Positions 29,964 through 38,297 are shown, counted from the stretch's first letter. The stretch: DNA of 42,004 nt from Conexibacter sp. (GCA_025964295.1 JAOPZD010000291.1:1-42004); one strand, 5' to 3'. The notes: generated from the sequence alone by a model not told the origin. A program made the numbers and translations.

Positions 29964-31463
29964 TCAGGCCGTGAAGTTGATCGCCTTCAGCTCGTGGAAC
30001 TCGTGGTAGCCCCAGACGCCGAACTCACGACCGATGCCGCTCTGCTTGTAGCCGCCGTACGGCGCCTGCCGGCCACTGCCGCGCCCGTTGACGACGACCG
30101 TGCCGGTACGCAGCCGTGCGGCGATCCGCAGCCCGCGCGCGAGGTCCCTTGTCCATACCGCGCCGTTGAGCCCGTAGACCGAGTCGTTGGCGATGCGGAT
30201 CGCCTCCTCGTCGTCGCCGAAGGCCTGCACCGTGACCACCGGTCCGAAGATTTCCTCCTGGCAGATGCGCATGTCGTTGCGCACGTCGGTGAAGATCGTG
30301 GGCTCGAAGAAGTACCCGCGCTGGCGGTCCGGCGGCCGGCCTCCACCGGCGACCAGCGTCGCTCCGGCGTCGACACCGGCCTGCACGTACTCCTCGACGC
30401 GGCGCAGCTGATCGGCGCTCGCGAGCGGGCCCATGACGGTGGAGGGGTCAGAGGGATCGCCGACCCGAACCTCCGCCGCCCGCCGGCACATGAGCTCGAC
30501 CAGTTCGTCGTGCCGGGACTCGTGCACGAGGACGCGCGTCCAGTGCCCGCAGCCCTGGCCGCAGTGACGTATCACCAGGCCGCCGTCCTCGATCTTGTCG
30601 AGGTCCGCGTCATCGAGCACGATGTTCGGCGACTTGCCTCCGAGCTCCAGCATGACCCGCTTCACCGTCGGCGCCGCGGCGGCCATGACCTTCTGCCCCA
30701 CCGCCGTGCTCCCGGTGAAGGACACGGCGTCGACGGACGGGTGGGACGCAAGCAGTTCGCCCACGTCACCGAGCCCGCCGAGCAGCAGGTTGAACACGCC
30801 CGGGGGCAGGTCGGTCTCAGCGTCGAGTATCTCCGCGATGACGACAGCGTCAAGGCAGGTGTAAGCGGTCGGCTTGAGGACCACGCAGCAGCCGGCCGCG
30901 AGCGCCGGCGCGACCTTCTGGAGGTTCAGAAGGAACGGGTAGTTGAACGGGGTGATCGCGGAGACGACCCCGACCGGCTCCCGCACGACGAGGTTCGTGC
31001 CAAACCCCGTGGGGGGCCCCGGCCACGGCCCGCCGCCGAAGGTCGCGGACGCGATCTGCGTATCCGCCTCCGCGATGTCGGCAAGCTCCGACACCCACTC
31101 GATCGGGAGGTGGCACTGCATCCCGCGGGCCTGCGTGATCGTGCAGCCGCCCTGCTGGACGAGGATGTCAGCGATGTCGTCGCGGCGGCGACGAAGCCCG
31201 TCCGCGAGCTGCCGGATCACGACGCTTCGCTCCTTGGGGGACATCCGGGGCCAGGGCCCGTCGTCGAACGCATTCCGGGCCGCACCGATAGCGCGCTCCG
31301 CCTCCGGCACCGTGGCACGGGGAACGCGGGCGATGACGTCCTCGGTGGCCGGGTTGACCACCGGGACGAGCTCGGCGCCCTCGGGCTCCACCCAGGCTCC
31401 GGCGACGTAGTGCCTGAACCCGCTCGTTCGCAACGTCGTCGGCTCCGCCTTCGCTACAGCCAT
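29964..31463 (-). CDS. Aldehyde dehydrogenase
   Basis: 499 residues, typical NAD(P)-dependent ALDH length. The start is the ATG at 31463 with GGAGG 5 nt upstream. Motifs: AITPFNYPFLLNLQKVAPALAAG (quoted in part), GSTAVGQKVM cofactor region, general-base Glu in MLELGGKSPN, nucleophile Cys in GQGCGHWTRV, and EEIFGPVVTV. It oxidises an aldehyde to the acid, which the CoA ligase upstream could then activate. Last gene of the operon P450, CMD-ligase, ALDH (34742 to 29964). The natural aldehyde is not evident. Confidence 0.92.
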   Translation of the reverse strand: MAVAKAEPTTLRTSGFRHYVAGAWVEPEGAELVPVVNPATEDVIARVPRATVPEAERAIGAARNAFDDGPWPRMSPKERSVVIRQLADGLRRRRDDIADILVQQGGCTITQARGMQCHLPIEWVSELADIAEADTQIASATFGGGPWPGPPTGFGTNLVVREPVGVVSAITPFNYPFLLNLQKVAPALAAGCCVVLKPTAYTCLDAVVIAEILDAETDLPPGVFNLLLGGLGDVGELLASHPSVDAVSFTGSTAVGQKVMAAAAPTVKRVMLELGGKSPNIVLDDADLDKIEDGGLVIRHCGQGCGHWTRVLVHESRHDELVELMCRRAAEVRVGDPSDPSTVMGPLASADQLRRVEEYVQAGVDAGATLVAGGGRPPDRQRGYFFEPTIFTDVRNDMRICQEEIFGPVVTVQAFGDDEEAIRIANDSVYGLNGAVWTRDLARGLRIAARLRTGTVVVNGRGSGRQAPYGGYKQSGIGREFGVWGYHEFHELKAINFTA

Positions 31464-31497
31464 CTCATCCTCCGGGGATACGCCATGGATGCTGCGG

Positions 31498-33483
31498 TCA
31501 AGCCGCGAGGTCGCTGATGAGCCGATCGCGCAGGCGGAACTTCTGGACCTTCGTGGAAGACATGGGCCACTCGGTGACGAACCGGACATGGCGCGGGATC
31601 TTGAACCGGGCGATCTGCCCGCTGCAGAAGTCGATGACGTCCTGCTCGGTGAGGGACGTGCCGGGCACGAGCTCGATGAACGCCGCCGGCGCCTCGACGT
31701 ACCGATCGTCCGGGACCCCGACGACCTGCGCGAGCTTGACCGCCGGATGCGTCAACAGGAACGACTCCACTTCGAGCGCCGACACGTTCTCGCCGCCGAC
31801 CTTCAGCATGTCCTTCAGGCGGCCGTCGAACACGAGCAGGCCGTCGGCGTCGATCGAGCAGCGGTCCCCGGTGTGGAAGAACCCCTCCTCGTCGACGGGC
31901 GCCCCGGTCTGGGCATCGTCGCCGAAGTACCCGTCGAACAGGCACCGCCCGCGGACCAGGAGCTCGCCCGAATGCCCGGCCTGCGCCGGCTCGCCGGTCA
32001 CGGCATCGACGACGCGCACCTCCCACCCCGGCAGTGGCCTCCCGCACGTCGTCGTGCGCTGCTCGAGTGTGTCGTCCAGCGCGCTGTACGCCACCGTGCC
32101 GCAGAGCTCCGTCATCCCGTACGCGCTGAGCAGCGTCGCCTGCGGCAGCGCCGCCTGGATGCGGTGCTGCATCTCGGCCGGGCCGATGTTGACGATGATG
32201 CGGACCTCGTGCAGAGATGCGGGATCGAAGCGCGGATGATGCAGAAGCGTCGTCGTGATCGTCGGGAAGGTGGGGTAGAGCACGGTCGGGGCGTGGGCCT
32301 CGATGACCCTCACCGCCTCGTCCGCATCGAAGTGACTCTGGCTGATGAACGTCGCCCCGGCCCCGAAGACCGCCGTGAGGAGCAGGATCCCGCCCATGTG
32401 GAACATCGGCAGCGGATCCCAGAACCGATCCTGGGGGCTGAGCGCGAACCGCTCGACGATGGCGCGGGCGTTCTCGACGAGCGCGCCGTGGCTGATCACG
32501 CAGCCCTTCGGCTTTGCCGTGGTCCCCGACGTGTACATGATGAGAAACGGGTCGGCCCCGGAAGGGCAGCGGGCGGGGGGGTACGCGTCCTGTGCCTCGG
32601 CGATCCGACGCAGCGTGGATCCCCCCAGCATGCCGGGTGCCCCTTCGTCCGTGATGAGCGCGACCGCACGCAGCTCAGGTGCCTCGGCGAGGCTCAGCGC
32701 GGTCAGATCGGGAGCCGCGCTCAGGCCCGGCAGCGCCTCGTGCAGCAGCGCCTTGAAGTCGACGTGGTCGTCGACCGCGCTCGTCGTGAGCAGCGCGCGC
32801 AGGCGCCCGTCGCGCAGGACGTGGAGGATCTCGGCGGCCTTGAAGCGGGTGTTGATGGGGACGACGACCGCCCCGATGCTCGCCGCTCCCGCCAGCAGTT
32901 CGACGAGCTCCGCGCTGTTCGGCATCAGGATGCCCAACCGATCCCCGCGCCGGATGCCGAGGGCTCGGAGCTCGCGCGCACGCCACCCGGCGGCCTCGAC
33001 AAGGTCTCCGTAGGTCCTCCGCGTGTCCGGAAAGACCAGCGCGGGCCCATCCGGGCGGCGGGCTGCAGCGTCTTCCAGGAGCCCGAGGAACGTGGCGGCC
33101 GGGGTGGGCGACGCCTGCCACGCGTCGATCACCGGCTGCGCGGCCCGGAAGCCTGCGCGGGCGGCGGGCATCCCGCAATACACCGCGCTCTGGAGCAGCA
33201 GCTCCTCGATCTCCGTCACGGTGAGGCCGTTGCGCAGCCCGCCCTGCACGTGCAGCGCGAGCTCCACCGGCCGGTCCAGGGCGACGAGGCTCGCGATCGT
33301 GGCCGCGCTCCGCGTCCGCCGGTCGAGCCCCGGCCGGGCCCACACCTCCGCCCACGCGTAGCGGGTCGCCAGGTCACCGAAGGCGCTCCCGAAGCCCTGT
33401 GCGTCCCGGACCTCGTCCGCGTGCTCGTCACCCAGGATCTCCCGCCGCAACCGTTCCCCTGGGGAAGGGACGACATCCGTCAT
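31498..33483 (-). CDS. Carboxymuconolactone decarboxylase-like/acyl-CoA synthetase fusion
   Basis: 661 residues. Residues about 10-120 are a CMD/AhpD-like helical domain (RPVELALHVQGGLRNGLTVTEIEELLLQSAVYCGMPAA, quoted in parts; one Cys only, so not an AhpD redox pair). Residues 125-655 are an AMP-forming acyl-CoA ligase with IMYTSGTTAKPKG, AYGMTELCG, FHTGD, GRLKDMLKVGGENVSALEVE and a C-terminal STKVQKFRLRD lysine. ATG 33483 overlaps the P450 stop (TGATG). Ligase reaction: carboxylate + ATP + CoA to acyl-CoA. The fused CMD domain suggests lactone or ring chemistry on the same substrate. A frame extending to 34059 only shadows the P450 gene. Confidence 0.9.
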   Translation of the reverse strand: MTDVVPSPGERLRREILGDEHADEVRDAQGFGSAFGDLATRYAWAEVWARPGLDRRTRSAATIASLVALDRPVELALHVQGGLRNGLTVTEIEELLLQSAVYCGMPAARAGFRAAQPVIDAWQASPTPAATFLGLLEDAAARRPDGPALVFPDTRRTYGDLVEAAGWRARELRALGIRRGDRLGILMPNSAELVELLAGAASIGAVVVPINTRFKAAEILHVLRDGRLRALLTTSAVDDHVDFKALLHEALPGLSAAPDLTALSLAEAPELRAVALITDEGAPGMLGGSTLRRIAEAQDAYPPARCPSGADPFLIMYTSGTTAKPKGCVISHGALVENARAIVERFALSPQDRFWDPLPMFHMGGILLLTAVFGAGATFISQSHFDADEAVRVIEAHAPTVLYPTFPTITTTLLHHPRFDPASLHEVRIIVNIGPAEMQHRIQAALPQATLLSAYGMTELCGTVAYSALDDTLEQRTTTCGRPLPGWEVRVVDAVTGEPAQAGHSGELLVRGRCLFDGYFGDDAQTGAPVDEEGFFHTGDRCSIDADGLLVFDGRLKDMLKVGGENVSALEVESFLLTHPAVKLAQVVGVPDDRYVEAPAAFIELVPGTSLTEQDVIDFCSGQIARFKIPRHVRFVTEWPMSSTKVQKFRLRDRLISDLAA

Positions 33484-34742
33484 CAACAGCCTCCGGCCCG
33501 GACGTTCAGGGGACGGTGCGAGCGCAGGAGAAAGCCGGTGAACGCTGCCGGTGCGGCGTCGGCGTCGCTGCGGAGCTCCGGGAACGCGGCGAGCACCGCC
33601 CTGATGGCGGTGACCACCTCGAGGCGCGCGAGGGTTGCCGCCGGGCAGGCCCGGGGGCCGTAGTTGAAGGCCAGGTGGTCGCGTGGGGTCTCGCGATCCA
33701 GGCGCACCTCGTGCGGGCAGGTGTACCGATCGGGGTCGCGGTTGGCCGCGAGCAGGAGGACGATGAGCATGTCGCCCTCCGCGATGTCCTGGTTGCCCAC
33801 GGTCGTCGCCGCGGTGGCGCGACGGGGACGAAACTGCACGCTGCCGTTCAGCCGGAGCGCTTCGTCCGCAAGCCGCTGGAGGATCTCCGGCGACGCCCCG
33901 CGAGCGGTCGCCATGAGGGCCGGGTCGTTCAACAACATGTGCAGCGCGTTGGCGATGGCGTGGGTGGTGGTGTCGATGCCGGCGAAGAGCAGTCGGCGGC
34001 AGGCGTCGAGGGTGTCGAGGTCGTTCCAGTCCGCGAAGACGGTGTGGCCGCCGGCCCACAGACGGCTGATGAAGTCGTCCCCCGCGCCGTCCCGGCGAGC
34101 TTCGATCATCGGCGTCAGGATGCGATTCAGCTCATCGCCCGCGGCCACGGCGCGAGCGGCGATGGCCACGTGCTCGGGATCGGGATCGTCGCCCTCGAAG
34201 CGGAGCGAGTTCGCGACGCTCGCGAACGCACCGATGTGGTCGTTCAGCTCCTTCAGGTTCGCCAGGGACGCGTCGCCGCGGTCCTCGAAGCCGAGCAGAT
34301 TCGCGAAGACGGCGACCGGGATGCGCTCGGCGTAGTCGTCGACGAGGTCGAAGGCGGTACGCCCCCGGAGGCTGTCGAGGATCCGATCCACCGCCGGCTC
34401 CACGACGCTGGGCCGGTACCGCTCGACGGCAGCCGGCGACAGCAGCTCCCGGATCCACCACCGGTGCATGGCCCGGTGCTCGTCGCCGCGGAGGAACATC
34501 ATCGAGCGCTTGTTGCCCGAGCGGATCTTCAGGTAGGTCTCGCCCGCGTCCATCGTCAGGTAGGGGTGCTGGAAGAGGTCGTCGTTCCGCAGCACGAACC
34601 GGGCAGCGGCCGATGACACCACGAGCCAGGCCCGCATGTTCGGGTCCCAGACGACCTCGCCCTGCCGACGCACCTCCTCGTAGAACGCGTAGGGCTCGCG
34701 GTCGGTCGTGTCCCAGAACGAGGGGCTACCGGTGGTGGTCAA
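33483..34742 (-). CDS. Cytochrome P450
   Basis: 419 residues of a soluble bacterial P450. I-helix oxygen-binding motif LLFAGIDTTTHA, K-helix ExxR in DEALRL, and heme loop FNYGPRACPAATLAR with the ligand Cys366; the usual C-x-G glycine is Ala (CPA). First gene of the operon with CoA ligase and ALDH, so it likely hydroxylates the substrate that is later oxidised and activated. The frame starts at TTG 34742 with no ribosome site. Just upstream, ATG 34758 has a good GAAGGA site but its frame stops after 10 codons; one C fewer in a CCCC run would join it to the P450. Confidence 0.92.
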   Translation of the reverse strand: MTTTGSPSFWDTTDREPYAFYEEVRRQGEVVWDPNMRAWLVVSSAAARFVLRNDDLFQHPYLTMDAGETYLKIRSGNKRSMMFLRGDEHRAMHRWWIRELLSPAAVERYRPSVVEPAVDRILDSLRGRTAFDLVDDYAERIPVAVFANLLGFEDRGDASLANLKELNDHIGAFASVANSLRFEGDDPDPEHVAIAARAVAAGDELNRILTPMIEARRDGAGDDFISRLWAGGHTVFADWNDLDTLDACRRLLFAGIDTTTHAIANALHMLLNDPALMATARGASPEILQRLADEALRLNGSVQFRPRRATAATTVGNQDIAEGDMLIVLLLAANRDPDRYTCPHEVRLDRETPRDHLAFNYGPRACPAATLARLEVVTAIRAVLAAFPELRSDADAAPAAFTGFLLRSHRPLNVRAGGC

Positions 34743-34823
34743 GGGGAGCGCCGTTCATGTGGTGTCCTTCGCCGGGGTGGCCGACAGGCACGAGAGAGCG
34801 GACCTGGCCGACGGATGGCACTA

Positions 34824-34845
34824 GACTACCAATCGGCCGGTAGTC
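34824..34845. promoter_or_regulatory. Operator-like inverted repeat between P450 and dehydrogenase
   Basis: GACTACC (34824-34830) / GGTAGTC (34839-34845) with an 8-bp spacer, inside which CCAATCGGCCGG resembles the other 12-mers. It lies 18 bp before the dehydrogenase ATG and about 66 bp before the P450 ATG, so it could control both divergent units. Confidence 0.5.
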
Positions 34846-34862
34846 AAAGCAAGGAGCAGGGG

Positions 34863-35786
34863 ATGGATGCGCCTCGTCACATCGGCGTTCTGGGGCTCGG
34901 CGCGATCGGGGGCGGGGTCGCGCGTTCGCTGGCGGCCGCGGGCTTCCGTGTGGTCTTCCACGACGTGAACCCGGAGACGCAGGCGCGTTACGCCGATGTC
35001 GGGGCCGGCGTCGAGTCCCCACGAGCCGTGGCCGAGCAGGCCGATGTCGTCCTTGTCGCCGTCTTCGACGACGCGCAGGTGCGTGAGGTGCTGACCGGCC
35101 CGTCCGGCCTGCTCACCGGGGAGACGTCGATGGGTGACGTGGTCATCCTCAGCACCGTCACCCTCGACACGATCCGGTGGGCCGACGCCGCATGCCGGAC
35201 CCACGGGGTCACGGTCCTCGACTGCGGCGTGACCGGCGGGCCCCAGGCGCTGGAGCGCCATTCGATCGTCGCCATGGTCGGTGGCCCAGGCGAGGCGGTC
35301 GCACGTCTGGGTGAGATGTTCGCGGCGTTCTCAGACCCCACGGTGCACACCGGGCCGCTCGGCACCGGCATGCAGGCGAAGCTCGCGCGCAACCTCCTCT
35401 ACTTCGCCGGGTGCCACGTTGCCTGGGAGGCGGCGCGGCTGGCGGCGGCCGCCGGAGTCAGCGTGGAGAAGCTGATCGCGATCGCCGATGCGAGCGACCG
35501 CTGGACCGGAGGGTCCACGGCAATCCTCAAGCGGGGGTTCCGGCCCGACCTCGAGCCGGCCCAGAGCCCGGAGGATCAGGCGCGTCGGGAGCGCATGGCC
35601 GGATTCGCGCACAAGGATCTGCTCGCTGCCCTCCGCCTCGGGGCTGAGCTCGGTGTCGACCTACCCGCCGCCGCCCTCGCCGAGGACCGCTTCGATCAGG
35701 TGGTCGGCCTCCCAGCGCGTGGCGTGACCCCACCGTTCCCGGCCCAGCCTCCGGCAGGGGCGGGCCCGGTCAAGCGGCCGGCTTGA
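34863..35786 (+). CDS. NAD(P)-dependent beta-hydroxyacid dehydrogenase (HIBADH family)
   Basis: 307 residues; ATG 34863 is chosen for its AAGGAG site. N-terminal Rossmann motif IGVLGLGAIGGGVARSLAAAG (quoted in part), substrate loop DCGVTGGPQALE in place of the common DAPVSGG, and the catalytic-lysine helix GTGMQAKLARNLLYF with Lys in the family position. Members oxidise 3-hydroxyisobutyrate, tartronate semialdehyde and related 3-hydroxy acids. Divergent from the P450 operon with a shared operator-like site, and overlapping the SnoaL-like gene by 17 bp at the 3' end. Substrate unknown. Confidence 0.88.
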   Translation: MDAPRHIGVLGLGAIGGGVARSLAAAGFRVVFHDVNPETQARYADVGAGVESPRAVAEQADVVLVAVFDDAQVREVLTGPSGLLTGETSMGDVVILSTVTLDTIRWADAACRTHGVTVLDCGVTGGPQALERHSIVAMVGGPGEAVARLGEMFAAFSDPTVHTGPLGTGMQAKLARNLLYFAGCHVAWEAARLAAAAGVSVEKLIAIADASDRWTGGSTAILKRGFRPDLEPAQSPEDQARRERMAGFAHKDLLAALRLGAELGVDLPAAALAEDRFDQVVGLPARGVTPPFPAQPPAGAGPVKRPA

Positions 35787-36183
35787 GCGAGCGGCGCACG
35801 TAGTCGATGTCGTACCAGCTGGTCAGGCGCTGGATCCGCCCGTCCAGCAGGTCGAAGACATCGACGGCGTCGAAGCGCACCTGCCGCCCGTCGTGCGTCG
35901 TGCCATGGAACGTCACCTCGGCCACCGCGGTGCTCTCACCGTCGGCGACGACGATGCGCGTGGGCTCGTCATGGTGATGGAGCCACGGGTCGAAGATCTT
36001 CGCGAAGTAGTCCATGACGGCGACCCGGCCGACCCGCGGTCGGGCGCCCACCGCCCGCAACTCGCCGTCCGCCGCCCAGAGATCGGCCAGGCGCTCCCGA
36101 TCCTCGCCGTTCACGCAGGCGAAATATTCCACGATGACGGCGCGCAGCGCCTCCGCTCGGGCTTTGGTGTCGACCTCGGTCAC
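35770..36183 (-). CDS. SnoaL-like/NTF2-fold protein
   Basis: 137 residues of the NTF2-like alpha+beta barrel (VIVEYFACVNGEDRERLADLWAADGELRAVG, quoted in parts; VMDYFAKIFDPWLHHHDEPTRI; DVFDLLDGRIQRLTSWYDID). Such proteins act as small isomerases, hydrolases or cyclases in polyketide, steroid and terpenoid pathways, or only bind ligand. The GTG start overlaps the TetR stop (GTGA), so the regulator and this protein are co-translated. Confidence 0.8.
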   Translation of the reverse strand: MTEVDTKARAEALRAVIVEYFACVNGEDRERLADLWAADGELRAVGARPRVGRVAVMDYFAKIFDPWLHHHDEPTRIVVADGESTAVAEVTFHGTTHDGRQVRFDAVDVFDLLDGRIQRLTSWYDIDYVRRSLKPAA

Positions 36184-36830
36184 GGAGCAGGGCTCCGAGC
36201 GAGGCCGCGCCGCACGAACTCGGCGCAGGCGGCGACGAGGTCGCCGGCGGGCAGCGGACCGCGGGGCCGGAACCAGTGGTACGGCCAGATGACGACAGCG
36301 AGCACCTGGTGGGAGAGGAGCGTCGGCGGCACGTCGTCGATGATTTCTCCACGCCGTTGACCGGCGTCGATGAGGTCGACGATGAACTGCTCGTGCGCCT
36401 TGCTCCGGCGGCGAAGGTCGGACAGGCGCGGGCTGCTCAGCTGCCGCAGGTCGTTGTAGTAGACGGAGATCTTCACGAGGTTGGCCGTGTTCCAGGTGAC
36501 CTGGAGGCGGACGTACAGCAGCAGCTGCCCAAGCGGGCTCAACTGCTCGGCGGCGGCGACTTCCGCGTGCAGGATCTCGGCCGCCTCGTGCACCTCCTCC
36601 AGGAGGCAGAACAGCAGATCCTCCTTCGTGTCTATGTAGTAGTAGAGGCTGCCCTTGAGAATCCCGAGCGCGTCGGCCACGTCCTGCACGGTCGATGCCG
36701 AATAGCCCCTGCGCGCGAACACGGCAGCAGCGGCGTCGAGCACCTCGCGGTCGCGCCCCCGGCTGTGCGGTGCGACGGTCTGCGGCGAGCGGTGTCGCCC
36801 GTTCCTCCCCGGCTGCGATGCCGTAGCCAT
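36180..36830 (-). CDS. TetR/AcrR-family regulator
   Basis: 216 residues. N-terminal TetR helix-turn-helix (REVLDAAAAVFARRGYSASTVQDVADALGILKGSLYYYIDTKEDLL, quoted in parts) after a basic 28-residue lead; the C-terminal ligand domain has the LVKISVYYNDLRQLS ... AHEQFIVDLIDAGQRRGEI pattern of regulators near acyl-CoA catabolism genes. A palindrome CTACCAGACGGTAG lies 10 nt upstream and overlaps a -10-like TAGGCT spaced 6 nt from the ATG, so it is probably autorepressed and leaderless. Likely controls this cluster with a CoA ester as inducer (inference). Confidence 0.88.
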   Translation of the reverse strand: MATASQPGRNGRHRSPQTVAPHSRGRDREVLDAAAAVFARRGYSASTVQDVADALGILKGSLYYYIDTKEDLLFCLLEEVHEAAEILHAEVAAAEQLSPLGQLLLYVRLQVTWNTANLVKISVYYNDLRQLSSPRLSDLRRRSKAHEQFIVDLIDAGQRRGEIIDDVPPTLLSHQVLAVVIWPYHWFRPRGPLPAGDLVAACAEFVRRGLARSPAP

Positions 36831-36839
36831 GGACTCAGC

Positions 36840-36853
36840 CTACCAGACGGTAG
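36840..36853. promoter_or_regulatory. TetR operator-like palindrome CTACCAGACGGTAG
   Basis: 5-bp arms CTACC/GGTAG with a 4-bp spacer directly upstream of the TetR gene. The CTACCA left half is shared with 29862 and 34824. Confidence 0.5.
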
Positions 36854-36903
36854 TCGGATTGAGGACGAATTGGCCTCCCGCTCGGGACGACCGGCGCGCT
36901 CGG

Positions 36904-37383
36904 TCAGGCTGGCGAGCCGGCCTCCCATTTGCCGGCCACGGCCTTGTACGGCCGGGCGATCTCCACGAGGACCCCATGGGCGGACGATGGGAGGACCCAT
37001 GTCCAGTGCTGCCACGGGAGTCCGGGGTCGGAGTAGGTGTTGTCGGCGTCGACCTCCAGCCCTGCTGCGGCCAGGCGTTTCGCGGCCTCTGGCACGTCGT
37101 CGGTGGTGAAGCAGATGTGGTGTACGTGTTCGCCCCGCTTGGCGAGGCGACGGCCGAGCGGCGTATCGGCAGCAGGCTCGACGAGCTGGATCTCTGCACC
37201 ATGGCCGGCCACGAAGGTCACCCAGCGCATCTCGTCATCCCCGCCTTCGAAGTCGTCGTAGCGGACGATCGGATCCTCGAGCTGCTGGGGGTCGAGAACC
37301 CCGAGGATCTTCGTCCAGTCCGCCATCGCCTGGTCCAGGTCAGAGACCAACAGGCAGATGTGAGCCAGGGGGCCACTCGGCAT
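36904..37383 (-). CDS. VOC-fold protein, methylmalonyl-CoA epimerase-like
   Basis: 159 residues; ATG 37383 has GAGAGGA 8 nt upstream (the frame is open to 37410). Two vicinal-oxygen-chelate halves: AHICLLVSDLDQAMADWTKIL and EIQLVEPAAD; then EHVHHICFTTDDVPEAAKRL and GVLVEIARP. The His and Glu positions are the metal ligands of epimerases and glyoxalases. Similar proteins are annotated as methylmalonyl-CoA epimerases, but the central part differs and the role in this cluster may be another isomerisation. It faces away from the MaoC operon across an operator-like site. Confidence 0.8.
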   Translation of the reverse strand: MPSGPLAHICLLVSDLDQAMADWTKILGVLDPQQLEDPIVRYDDFEGGDDEMRWVTFVAGHGAEIQLVEPAADTPLGRRLAKRGEHVHHICFTTDDVPEAAKRLAAAGLEVDADNTYSDPGLPWQHWTWVLPSSAHGVLVEIARPYKAVAGKWEAGSPA

Positions 37384-37410
37384 GATTCGCGTCCTCTCAT
37401 GGGTTATCAA

Positions 37411-37422
37411 ACAAACGGTTGG
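37411..37422. promoter_or_regulatory. Operator-like site ACAAACGGTTGG
   Basis: Near-palindromic 12-mer between the divergent VOC and MaoC genes, related to CCAAACGTTTGG at 29862. The MaoC start has a -10-like TACGTT 7 nt upstream. Confidence 0.35.
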
Positions 37423-37455
37423 ACTATCCTACCCATCTCAGGTACGTTGCGTCGC

Positions 37456-37902
37456 ATGCCCGACGGTCCCTACGCGCACATCGCTGGCCACCGCTTCCCG
37501 GGAGGGACGGCGGTTGTGCCTGCGTGGATGAACCACCTCTGGTGCGATGCGGTCGCGTGCGATGACCCCCCGGGGCCGTACGTTCACCCGACGCTGGCCT
37601 ACTTCGCCGCGGTCCAGGGGGCCGGGGTCGGCTTCCAGGAGATCTTCGACCTGTTCGAGGGTCCTTCCGACTCCGGTGTGATGCTCGGCGAGCAGAGCTT
37701 CGTGTTCCGCGGACCCCTGGAGATCGACCGCGAGTACCGCGTGGAGGGCGGCATCACCGAGGTCGTGCGAAAAGCGGGACGCCGCGCCGGCGTCTTCGAC
37801 ATCGCGACCTTGGAGCTTCGGGTCCGTGACGCCGAAGCAGGGGAGCCTCTGGCGACGAGCACGACGAGCTTCGTGTTCCCGCGGCGGGAGGAACGACCGT
37901 GA
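37456..37902 (+). CDS. MaoC-like N-terminal dehydratase subunit
   Basis: 148 residues; ATG 37456 is the first plausible start (a longer frame to 36829 overlaps divergent genes). The sequence (HRFPGGTAVVPAWMNHLWCD ... VHPTLAYFAAVQGAGVGFQEIFDLF ... GEQSFVFRGPLEIDREYRVEGGITEVVRKAGRR, quoted in parts) fits the MaoC_dehydrat_N/FAS1-like hot-dog fold, which lacks the catalytic Asp-His pair and pairs with a catalytic MaoC subunit. The next gene overlaps by 4 nt (GTGA) and has that pair, so the two probably form a heteromeric enoyl-CoA hydratase. Confidence 0.82.
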   Translation: MPDGPYAHIAGHRFPGGTAVVPAWMNHLWCDAVACDDPPGPYVHPTLAYFAAVQGAGVGFQEIFDLFEGPSDSGVMLGEQSFVFRGPLEIDREYRVEGGITEVVRKAGRRAGVFDIATLELRVRDAEAGEPLATSTTSFVFPRREERP

Positions 37903-38297
37903 GCCTCGCGGTCGTCAAGGTCGGAGACGAGTTGCCCGGGCTGACCATCGAGAGCGTCGACGCCGAGAAGATGAAGCTGATGGCCGCCCTGCTGCAGGAT
38001 CCGAACCCGATCCACTTCGACGCAGACCACGTCCGGGCGCTCGGGATGGGTGACCGGCCGGTGAACCAAGGGCCCACGAACCTGTCCTATCTTCTCGACA
38101 TGGTGATGCGCTGGTCGGGGGGCGTCGCGACGCTGCGCCGAGTCGCCGTGCGTTTCCAGGGCAACGTCTTCGCCGGGGACCGCGTGGTCTGTGCCGGCCG
38201 CGTGACGAGCGTTGAGTCGGGCTTGGTCGCGCTCGACGTCCGAGCGGTGGTGGACGACCGGCCGGTGCTCGAGGGCTCCGTGGTCGTGGCGGCCTGA
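37899..38297 (+). CDS. MaoC-family (R)-hydratase subunit
   Basis: 132 residues, GTG start coupled to the previous gene. A hot-dog fold with the catalytic motif DPNPIHFD (Asp34, His39), then GDRPVNQGPTNLSYLLDM and RFQGNVFAGDRVVCAGRV. It hydrates a 2-enoyl-CoA to the 3-hydroxyacyl-CoA in a beta-oxidation-like step, probably as a dimer with the preceding subunit, as in the split MaoC hydratases of steroid-side-chain breakdown. Confidence 0.87.
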   Translation: MSLAVVKVGDELPGLTIESVDAEKMKLMAALLQDPNPIHFDADHVRALGMGDRPVNQGPTNLSYLLDMVMRWSGGVATLRRVAVRFQGNVFAGDRVVCAGRVTSVESGLVALDVRAVVDDRPVLEGSVVVAA

